This document shows, in pieces, positions 11,171-21,269 of a stretch of 64,000 bases of DNA; positions within the stretch are counted from its first letter, which is position 1, and every line of letters begins with the position of its first letter. The position numbers and the translations under genes are program-made. Source of the stretch: Epichloe hybrida (taxonomy: Eukaryota; Ascomycota; Sordariomycetes; Hypocreales; Clavicipitaceae); the NCBI GenBank assembly GCA_019022495.1, contig JAFEKR010000003.1, positions 2,418,001 through 2,482,000 on the forward strand, in the 5' to 3' direction. Below the pieces are notes generated by a model. It searched no databases. It was not told where the DNA came from and worked only from the letters and a program-made list of their open reading frames with translations.

Positions 11171-14100
11171 ATGGATACCAAAGGAAAGGGAAAGGGACCT
11201 GTTATCCCTGACCCTAGTGCGCAAGAGGTTCTAAATAACCAGCTAAAAGAGCAGGCTATTAAGCAACAAGCAACTATAGACCAGTTATTAGAGAAGCTAG
11301 AAAGCCTATCTATAACTGTAAATAGTCGTATGGAGGGTGTGGAATCTGATAAGCCCGCTAGTCAGCAGCAAGATCAGCAGCCTGTTCAAGAAAATCAAGC
11401 TGAATCTAGCTCTGTACAAGCAACCTTTAATAATTCAATTATTAAGGAATTTAATAAAATGGTTTATAGTTTTCCAGAGACTGCTAGGCTTAAAGGAGCC
11501 GAAAATTTCGAACAATAGAAACAAGCCCTAACTATCCAATTTAGAGCTTTAGGCATGCCTAATTTTCTAGATAATCCGGAGAGTTCTAGGGCGCTAGGGG
11601 ATCCAGATCAAGCTATTATCCTTATGTTACTAAGGGATAGTTGTACGGAAGGACCCCAAGCCGCTATAACTTGGCAAAAATCACCTGAAGAAGCCTATAA
11701 TTTACTTGTAAGGCAATATTCACATAGCGTTGAAATCCAGAGGGGGTCCCTATATTCAGAATTTCATAACCTGAATTTTCAAGAGTTTAAGGGGACTCTA
11801 GAATCCTTTAATGCAGTCTTTAATAATCTACTAGCTAGATTATCGATTTCAGGGGTCCTGATTGCTCCGATAGATCAGGTTAATCAATATCTTCAATCCC
11901 TAAAATCAACCTTCCCTCAGTGGGCTGAGAGGCAACGATTTAGCATGCGCACGAATAGGGCTATAGGGGCTCCCCTAGAAGCCCTAAATCTTCAATTTTT
12001 GATGGCAGACCTTCTAGCAGAACAGAGGGATAAGTCATCTACGGTATCCAAAGCCCTGAATTATAGGGCTAAAAACCTTGAAAAGGGTGCCAAAGAAAAA
12101 GAAAAGGCCCCTAAGGATCAGAAGAAGAAAGGAGGCTCTTCTAATTCTAATTCTTCTTCTAATAAGAAGAAGAAGAAGAAGCAAAAAGGTCAAAAATCAG
12201 ATAAAAAGGATAATAAAGAGACCTCTGGAGAGGGATCTTTTATGCTAGGAAATTACAACCTTTCTAACGGTGCTCTTAAACCGTACAAGAAGCCTAGCCT
12301 TCATAAGACTAGTTATAAGAGCTCTAGTGATAGCAGCTCTGATTCTAGCTCTAGTGAATCGGATAATGAAAATCAAGAAATTAAAACCTTAAATGGTTTT
12401 AATTATTACAGCAAAGACATGAAAAAGGCCCTATTATATGATACAGGTTCGACTGTACATATTGTTAATTCTAGGGAGGTCTTTAGGGATTATACCCCCT
12501 ATAAAAAGGGGGAATCCGACCCTATCATAACTGGTGGTGGCCCTATTTACGCTAAGGGTCACGGTAGTGCTGTTTTTGAGGTCCTATATCAGAAAAATCC
12601 AGCTAAATATAGGACCTTAGTGCTTAAAGATGCGCTATATTTTCCTCAGCTTGATGTTAATATAGTTAGTGGACTTACGCACTATATATCTGGTGGTTGC
12701 CTTATAAAAAACCTACTTTATCTTAAAGATAGGTCTCTTATTGCAACCTTAGATATAGAAAAACATGGTTTTTTCTTCCACGTTAAAAACCAATCTACGC
12801 CTAAGTTATCTAAAGGGCCCTGTAATAATTCGCATTATATCCGACCTTTTACCTACGCCGCTTTTAAGGGTCATAGTTACCCTATAGAGGTTCAAATTCC
12901 CTCTAAAAAGCCGGATTGGGCTTCTGATTTAGACGAAATCGACGAAAATGATGATGATATTGAAGAAATCGTACGGGATGATTTAGGGGAATTAGTCCCT
13001 TCTTCTTCGCCTATAGCCCCAGGTTGGGTCCCTTATAAATCTAAGGAAATAGATTTAGGGGTGTTAGAGGGCCCTAGTGGAGGAAAAGGGTCCCTAATAC
13101 CTCTCCAAGAGGCCTGTGGTTCTCAAGGGGCCCAGCAGGGGACTAGTGAAGAGGGCCCTAGTCTAGATCCTAATTCAGACCCTAAGGATCTTCAATATCA
13201 ACGGTTGTTAGAACTAGCTGGCCTATGGCATGTACGATTAGGGCACCTAGGTCTTCCTTTGCTAAAGAAAACTAGCCTTATAACTAAAGGAATCCCTGAT
13301 TTTTCTAAAATTAAGGATAAGGATTTTAGATGTATTGCTTGTGATCAATCTAAGGCAGTTAGAAGACCCAGGAAATTAGCTATCCCTGACCCCCCAAGAG
13401 CTCTAGATCGAATAGAGGGGGATACGCTAAAAATCAGCCCCACGCCGTACAATAAGCAGTCAATTTGCTTATTTCTAGTTGATCGAAAGACTAGATATAA
13501 GTGGGTTATCTTATTACCTAATAAGGAAGGCCCAACTGTTTATAAGGCTATCAAAGGCTTCTTCAGAGGGCTTAAAAATCAACTAGGTCAATATCCTAGG
13601 CACCTTCACTTCGATGGGGGCCAGGAAATCGATTCTAGTTGTCAAGCTTGGTTGAATTCTAAAGGGATCAAATTTACGACTTCTAGTCCCTATATCCATG
13701 AGCAAAATGGATTAGCAGAACGTTCAATTCGTACTATTCTAGATCGATTAAGGGCTACTATCCAGTGGGCAAAATTACCGTTATTTTTATGGTGTTTTGT
13801 ATTACCTGCAGTTGTTAACCTAGTTAATATAACTGCTAATACCACTAAGGATGAAAGCCCTGAACAGCTGCTATCTAGGGAGCTAAATCAGCCTTATACA
13901 ACTGATATTAGCAGTATTAGAGCTATAGGATCTCACTGTGAGATTCTAATCCCCCTGGAAAAACGACCTAAAGCCCAGAAGTTAGTAGCTAGGACTATCC
14001 CTAGAAGACTTTTAGCTACACTAGGTTCTAATACCTACCTAGTGTACATCCCCTCTAAAAGGCTAGTTACAAAGACTAGCTTTATTAAGATTATAGAACC

Positions 14101-16116
14101 TATAGGCCCTGTTTCTAAAGGCTTACCTAGGATTTCTATAGGGGATAACCCTTTAGAGGGGGAAAATAATCTAGAAAATGAAAATCAACAAAATCTAGAC
14201 TAAGGTTCAAAGGATTATCCTATAGACAACATAGGTATCCCTATAGGTCAAGAAAAACCACCTACAGGCCCCAAAGAACCCCCTAAAGGCTTAATTCCAG
14301 CGGATCCTATACAGGCGTAGCCTATAACTCAACCAGGAAATCAGATTTCGACTTCGGACCTCGATTTTAACAAAATTATCGATTTCGACCCTAATATTGA
14401 CCCTATGGATGTTGATATTAGTTCCCCTTCTTCTCTAGATTTCATAAAAGAAATCTGCTTTAAGGTACGGGAGAAGCTAAAGGAAAAGAATCCTATTAGC
14501 CCTGAGCCTAAGACCTAGAAGCAGGCTATATCTAGCCCTGAAAGGGATAAATAGATAGAAGCCACGTACAAGGAATACGAACAGCTTCTAAAGGCTAGTA
14601 CTTTTAAATTTATAGGGAAAGATCAAATCCCTAAGGGCCGAAAAGTACTAAAGAATAGGCTTGTTTATAAGCTTAAAAAGGATAAAGAAAATAATCCTTT
14701 AAAATATAAGGCTCAACTCGTTGCTAAGGGATTTATGCAAATCGAAGGCCTAGATTACCTAGAGACCTTCGCTACCACAAGCATTCCCCCTAGCTGGAGG
14801 ATTTTACTAGCCCTAGCGGCTTGGAATAACTAGGAAATCGAACAAATCGATTTTATAGGAGCTTTTCTTAATAGTAAGCTACAATAACAGATTTATATAG
14901 TTATTCCAGAAGGGTTTATTGAATTCCTTAAGGCAAATCCTAAACTAGCTAAATTAGCTAGAAGTTTTAGCTAGAAACCTTCTAAAGATCAAGTAATTTT
15001 ATTACAGAAGTCTTTATACAGCCTAAAACAAAGCTCAAGGGAATGGCAACAAGCGCTAATATTAGTGCTTAAATCCCTAGGATTTAACCCTTTAATATCT
15101 AACCCAGCTATCTTCTTTAATCCTTCAACCAAAACCTTCGTCATTACGTACGTTGATGACTGTCTTCTAATTAGACCGGATTTATCTTATATCCAAAGGC
15201 TTAAAAAGGAACTTCATAAAGTCTATCCAATAGAAGATAGGGGGCCTGCTGAATTCTTCTTAGGGGTTCAAATCGTACGAGATAGGCCTAATAGAATACT
15301 GAAAATTCATCAATCTCAGTATATATTAGAAGCCTTAAAACGATTTAATATGCTAGATAGTAAGCCTATTAGCATACCTCTTCAGCCAGGCGTTTTAGCT
15401 ACGCAGACAACTAAGCTTTTAATAGCTAGCGAAATCAAGCTTTATCAGTGCATTATAGGGACTATAATGTACCTAATGTTGCTTACAAGGCCTGATACAG
15501 CTTTCACGCTACAGTGGTTATCTACTGCACTAGCTAGCCCTTATATAGAACACCTAAAAGCAGCTAAAAATCTGCTAAGGTATCTATTAGGGACTAGATT
15601 CCTTGCTATTATCTATAGGGGAGACCCTAAAGGTTTAGTTAGCAAAAGCCTAATAGGTTATTGCGATAGTGATTTTGCAGGGGATAAAAAGACCTCAAAA
15701 TCAACCTATGCTTATCTATTCAAGCTAGCTGGCGGACCTATTAGCTGGAAATCAAAGAAAGCTAGTACAATAGCTCTATCAACACTAGAAGCTGAAGCTG
15801 ATGCTATCTGCGAGACCTTCCGGGAGCTTCAGTGGCTTCAGGGCTTATTTAAGGAGCTAAAAACCCCTATTTCTCCCCTATCCAGATATATTGCGATAAT
15901 CAAGGCGCTATAACTACTGCTTATAACCCTGCTTTACATAGTCGTACAAAGCATACATTGCTAAAGTTCAACTATATTAGGCAACAGGTTTTAGAGGGTT
16001 TAGCTAAGATTGAATATCTAGATACGAAGTCAATGCCTGCAGATGGTCTTACGAAACCTCTTTCTAGACCTCTTCATCAGGCTTTTATTAAGCTTTTAGG
16101 GCTTAATAATTATTAA
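11171..16116 (+). pseudogene. Copia gag-pol polyprotein, RIP-inactivated
   Basis: One frame runs from ATG 11171 to about 15,885. It is interrupted by TAG or TAA codons at 11516, 14201, 14318, 14516, 14552, 14831, 14885 and 14972, all explicable as TGG-to-TAG or CAA-to-TAA. A one-base frameshift near 15,885 moves the RNase H tail to another frame, which ends at TAA 16114-16116. Domains in order: coiled-coil-like N terminus; gag; a Lys-rich then Ser-rich tract; protease DTG (LLYDTGSTVH); integrase HHCC (WHVRLGHLG to CIACDQSK) and D-D-E core (RIEGDTLK, LHFDGG, NGLAERS); reverse transcriptase with YVDD at about 15,150; RNase H (CDSDFAGD, ALSTLEAE) ending in ADGLTKPL. No CX2CX4HX4C knuckle is present in gag. 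Most tryptophan codons survive, so damage is light and recent. Confidence 0.92.
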
Positions 16117-16317
16117 ACCAACAACTAATTCCCTTCAACAGGGAACCAAAAAACAACGTTAAAAAGGGAGCTATATTTAACAATAGCTAGGAATTCAAAA
16201 AGGGGGCTTTTTTCATATTTTCCTGTTTTTCCCTTTTTATCTGTTATTAAAAGTTGTTGATTTTTCCCTATAGTCTTTTTGTACACTTCTAATTGCTTTT
16301 AAATGTAATTCTTTTGT

Positions 16318-16325
16318 AGAGGGGG
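16318..16325 (+). other. Polypurine tract of young Copia
   Basis: AGAGGGGG lies immediately before TGTTAAAAATAAG. A purine run abutting TGTTA is the standard junction between interior and 3' LTR in Copia elements, and it sits only about 200 bp after the pol stop as expected. Confidence 0.75.
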
Positions 16326-17150
16326 TGTTAAAAATAAGACCTATTTTTAGCCCTTTTCTAGTTAAAGAACCTTCTTATTACTAGCTTGCTTTGCAAGTCT
16401 GACAGCTGCACTGCAGCTGTCAACGGTCGCGAGGGCAGCTGTCAATGGCTGCGTCGCAGCTGTCAACAGCTGCGACCGACCGTGTGGATAACTAATTAGT
16501 CAATTGCGTTGTGGCTGCAAGTGTGGCTATAACCACGCCACTAGTAATTAGGTAAGCTAGGGTGACGTAAGCTAGGGTGACGTAAGCAGGTTACCCTACA
16601 CATAACTTACCCTATAGCTATCTTTAACAACGATTTTCTCTTTATCTAGAGGTCGTACAAAAGTTTCACATATAGCAAATTGAAGCTTGAAGATAGGGCT
16701 TTCTCTTTATGCAAGGTTATTTTTTGGACCAAAAGTTGGTGCATACGGGTTGCTAGCTAGTATGGTGGTGAGTCGATTTTTTGGTTTTTGCATATAAATG
16801 AATTTTGCGGAAAATCAAAAGTGGCCCGTAAGACCCCGTTGGCGGCCCGGATCCACCGATACGGTCGGTAGGTCTATGAGAGGAAGAAGATCTTTTTAAC
16901 TAGCTAGATAGCTAGTCCTCTCAACCAACAACAGCCGCATTGCCCGTACAACGTATCTAAAATCAATTCTATTGCTCTATAAGATATTATAAAAGTGATC
17001 TAAATCGAATTCTATTAGTTGATAACTGCCACAACCTTCCGTTGCGTTGCGTTGATTGATTCAACGTTGCAGCCCTATTGGTCCCTGACCGTAGAGCTTG
17101 CACCCGTACAGCTGTTGCCAGCTGGCAACTAGCTCCCTACATTTCAATAG
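16326..17150 (+). repeat. 3' LTR of young Copia (full length inferred)
   Basis: The inferred LTR starts TGTTAAAAATAAG after the polypurine tract and ends near TTTCAATAG. Its right 407 bp (16744-17150) duplicate the left LTR. Its left part, absent from the 5' copy, has a repeated CAGCTGTCAA motif (about 16,395-16,470) and a direct repeat of AAGCTAGGGTGACGT (about 16,553-16,585), which could be U3 regulatory repeats. The exact end (CA at 17146 or G at 17150) is uncertain. Confidence 0.7.
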
Positions 17151-18130
17151 ATAGAAGGGTAGGTTACGTGATTGTAATGTTTGTGTTAATCTAATAAGAT
17201 TAAAGGTGTTAAGAATTAGGCTTACTTATTCTTATATAGGCTTATAGATTAGATTTTATTATTTATTATACACCTTCCCCTTGCCTTTTTCTTATAATAT
17301 TATTTATAATTATTTAATATTATTTATTCCTTAATTCCTATTTACTTCTCTTATTAATATTATGTGTTATATATTTATATTATTTACGCTAGTTAGCTCT
17401 ATAGATAGCTATTACTAGTACTCCTACTACTAAGTTAAAAAGGAAAACCCTATACTAGGAAGAAAAACCCCCTTGCGTCTGTGTACAGGCTAGCGCTAGC
17501 CCTATTACAGGTCTACGCCGCTTAGTGTGTTTCCTATTATAGGTGTTTATTACTAGCTTACGCTAGCCTTATCCTATTAAAAAGAAAAAAGAAAGGAAAA
17601 ATATGTGAAATAAGCCCCTTCTAGTCCTGTTCTAGTGCGATAACACATCTATCCCAAGTCTCTCTGCTTCAGGCTAGGGTAGAGTGAATCAGTCCCTCCC
17701 CTAGCCCGCCTCCGTGCCTACACCATCTGTTCCGTCCCCTATGCTGGATTTATGATCGGGAGGTTTTCCGTCTGTTAACAAAGTTAGCCTAGGTCCAGAG
17801 GTATTCCAAGCCATCTTATAGCCAGCTCCTATGCTAATAAGTAATATTAGAGTTATCTTGTGCTAAGGAACTATTTAGCTAAATATTTTGCTTTTTAAGG
17901 TTTGCTTAGGGCTAGCCTCGCCTCCCGTGCGTTAGCAGGCCATTACTACTAAGGTTACCTATAGTTATATTTACTACAATTAACCAGTACGTGGTATTAG
18001 TTTTCTATAGCTTAACTATAGCTACGTAGAAGCGAAACCACCCTAGGAACCTTTCTTTAGAACAGGAACTTATTTAGGCCTATCTTTCCTATGCGCAGTT
18101 AGATAATTGTCAAAGAGACGTGCTTGTCCA
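17151..18130. other. AT-rich spacer, no recognised gene
   Basis: Mostly AT-rich with a less damaged core (about 17,450-17,800). No frame, LTR pair or RNA gene could be supported. It may be older transposon sequence. Confidence 0.5.
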
Positions 18131-18494
18131 TGTTGGTGTGAAATTCCTGGATTTAATATTATGTGTTAATAATTATGTTAAAGAGAGAGAGTTTTTAGTA
18201 TTAGAATAAGCATAATATTAATAAGGGTACGCGCCTCTAATTAGGTAGGCGCGTTGCATCGCGGACCTATATATCTGGCCTAACTACGCTGTGATTAGGG
18301 TTAGCATATGTAGCCTCTTCGCTAATAACCCTAATTAAGGCCTCTTTTCTTATAATAAATAGCGCACCCTCTTTACTTCTATTTAATCCCTCTTTTGCTT
18401 GCTTTAATAGACTAGAATATATAATAATTACGTGCACTTTAGTCCACCCCGAAAACCCTACGCGTAGGTCAATGGTATCCTGTAAATACCAACA
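18131..18494 (+). repeat. Solo LTR, family A
   Basis: This 364-bp unit begins TGTTGGTGTG and ends AAATACCAACA, with a perfect 7-bp terminal inversion TGTTGGT/ACCAACA. Its last ~80 bp match bases 1-81, where C and G have decayed to T and A. No coding sequence or second LTR adjoins it, hence solo LTR. No clear 5-bp target duplication is seen. Confidence 0.7.
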
Positions 18495-19990
18495 TTATTT
18501 CCCTAGTGTTTTTTACTACATATACTAGGGCATTATCTTACTAGATTTTAAAATTACTATTCTAAAGCTAGAAATTACGTAATAGCGGGAGAATTTACTA
18601 TAAGTATGTTTTGGAAGTTATTATACCCTATAACTTCTCCTATATTAAGAATATACCCTTACTAATGCCTATAAAGCAGGCCTAAAATATCTAACTATTA
18701 GCTTATATTCTTATCTTACTAAATTTATTAATATCCTTGCCTATAATAAGGCTATTAGTAGTATAGTAATTAATAAGGGAAAATACTACTAACCTCTAAA
18801 GATTATTATATACTTCCTACTAGCGCTAATTCCATTAACCTAAGTCTTATTAGACTAAATCTAACGCTCCTAATCTTTAGCTAAGAGGTAACCCTAATAA
18901 TTTATAAAGTTAAGGCGTAGCTATTAGACTTAATAGGAGAGATTAATATTTAGTAGTTAAAGCCTCCTATTAGCTCTAAGATTAGCTAGGGTAGTAAATA
19001 TAGCTACCTTAGAGTATAGCTATAAAAAAAAGAGAGTATTATAAAGCTACTAAGGAGAGAGGTAATACTTTAAGTAAGAGGGTGTTTAGATTGCTACTTT
19101 TAGCTACTTTTATATATTAAGAGAAATAATAGGTAGCTACCTAGCGTTTCTATATTATAATATTATTATATAGGTAATTATATAGTAAACCTACCCTTAA
19201 GATAAATTAAGTATATTAGTAATATTACTAGGCTTATAACCTATAAGATTATAGAGAGTTTTAATAATAATCCTTTTCTCTAATATTATTATATCTCTCT
19301 TTTAGGCTTAGTAAGAATAGTTAACTATTACTTAAATCTTAGCTTAGCTATAGAAGAGATTAGTAAAACCTTAAGGGCATTAGAGGCTTAGGATACTATT
19401 ACTAATTTAAAGTGTTTTTATTTACCTATATAACTTTAAAGTTATTATTATTATTATTAGAGCTAGAAATTAAAGAAAGCTATAATATAGAGATATCTTC
19501 TAATATAAGGGCTAATAGTATTACTAGAAGAGAGGTTATAGGATTAAAGGTATAGGTGTTAAAGGCATTAAAATTAAAGCTTAGTAGCCTATTACACTTA
19601 AGGCTAGGAGAGGGTATTTAGGCTACTAAGCTTAAAGTATTTTTAATTCTCTTAGAGTAAAGATTTAGTATAATTTATATAGGAGAAGTATATAGCTAAG
19701 GAGAAAGTAACCTCTAAGAGAGTAAAGGTATAGGCTACTACTATAGAAGCGTGTAGGCTATAATAGAAGGTAAGGTAAAATTATAAGAGTGTGTGTATAT
19801 AAATAAGCAAAATTTTCACTACTATATGTATATCTCTAATTCTATTATAAGAGTAGTATTTATATGTGAATTCCTACATAATTATTACTTTACTAATTAC
19901 GCTACTATATCCGATTTTTCTAATTAGCTTTAAAAAAATAGGTATTATTACTAATTTTCTCTTTTAGTGTTTTGCCCCTTTTTCTAGCGC
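18495..19990. other. RIP-type AT-rich sequence, no gene
   Basis: TA-rich, CA/TG-poor sequence like 2302-4253. It includes a short TTA/TAA microsatellite near 19,440. No transposon domain could be read on either strand. Confidence 0.6.
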
Positions 19991-21269
19991 ACGGGCCCCT
20001 TTAAGATCAGCTGCGGGTAGCTGTTAGAGGGGAACTCGCTAGCCGCGAAAGGTAAGGCATGTAGATTTGTAAAATAATTCAGGGGGTGTATTGTATTTCA
20101 AGCTTGAAGCGAGAAGAACAACATATGCAATTATGTGTGCAATACGGATTATGCGTCCGTATGTGACGTAGGAATCAGGGGACCTAAATTCGCGCAGAAA
20201 CATTTGACCAGACGACTAGAATAAATGGGTCCGGCTTTCATTCAACTTGATGCGTAACGGGGAAGAGACCTTTTTTAATGAGGTGTTTCCCTTCGAAACG
20301 GGCTGCTCCTCAAATCCCCAGGATCATGTCGACTTTTCTGTCCGTTCCTTCGCCATTGTCTCACCGAACAGAGGCATTTCTTCGTTGCGTTTCATTTTGA
20401 GTCTTGCTGTTCCAGCACCAGTTGCTGTAGACCCATGCCATGCAATCTTAATCGCACAAAAAGCAAGGGCCCGCTTGTGTCAGCTGCGAGCAATCGATAG
20501 GAAGGAAATCAGCATGTCGAGAAGCCGTCACCTCCGAGTTCAGTGTCGTATTGCCAAGCCGCCCTTGCGCCTCGTGCCCTCTTTCTCTTCAAAGTGTGGG
20601 TCGCGCCTTCCCAATTATCCGCCGCAGCGCCAAGTCTTGCAAACCGCCATTTTCGCTTGGGAAAAAGGGGACACCTTCCTGCATTTCCCTCAGGATGCTA
20701 GATGCTAGATGATTTGTACTAGCAACCATTGTGACATTGCCGGGCCCGCAGGAGGGCAACACGAATACGTCTTGTTAGTAGACCACAATGTCGGCGTCAT
20801 GCGACAGAACCACGGACTTTCTCGTTCTCTATGTACGGGCTATGATTTTAACCGATGAGTGCGAACCCTTGTACTTGGGTTATTAACGGGTTCCCCACTC
20901 TCTCCCCAAACGTCCATGTACCACCACATCGTCATTCACATTCAAGTTCGATGCTTGAACACTCATGCGTCAGCGACAATGAACCGTTACTTTTCGAAGT
21001 ATCCCAAGAAGATAAAAATGTGCTGAGTCTTTTGCGAGCCACGAACGGTTTTTTTCAAGAGTAGAGGGCATCTATGCATCCATGATTGCCCGTGATCCAA
21101 GTAGTCCAAAACGCTTCAGATAGCCAAAGAACCCGATCATTCTTTCACTCCTTGTACAAACAATTTGACAACTCATCTCATCGGCCATGCATCACCTGGC
21201 ATACATAGCCAGCTTCTGTCAATACAGCCCCATTGACGCAACAAAGCACAACCCGCCACTCAGGGCGAC
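19991..21269. other. Transition zone into gene-rich DNA, no supported gene
   Basis: Base composition shifts to balanced GC at about 20,000. A 153-codon open frame (20247-20708, +) and a 69-codon frame (20855-21064, +) have no recognisable domain and random-looking composition, so neither is called. The right part is the 3' flank of the minus-strand gene that ends at 21270. Confidence 0.55.

Larger units (their letters stand above)
10469..17150 (+). mobile_element. Young Copia (Ty1-copia) LTR retrotransposon
   Basis: Two 407-bp direct repeats (10469-10875 and 16744-17150) bracket a 4.9-kb gag-pol region with protease, integrase, reverse transcriptase and RNase H in Copia order. The repeats differ at only four positions, all C/T. 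A primer-binding site follows the left repeat and a polypurine tract lies at 16318-16325. The polypurine tract implies the complete 3' LTR starts at 16326, so the left LTR seems to lack its first ~420 bp. No target duplication is visible, consistent with loss of the left end. The coding region is inactivated by RIP-type stops. Confidence 0.92.

Noticed and set aside
14201..14975. Programmed stop-codon readthrough in Copia pol
   Set aside because: Eight scattered stops, all of RIP type, plus a frameshift fit decay better than one regulated readthrough site.
20247..20708. 153-codon open frame as a gene
   Set aside because: Random-looking composition, no domain, signal or splice pattern; lies in the transition zone.
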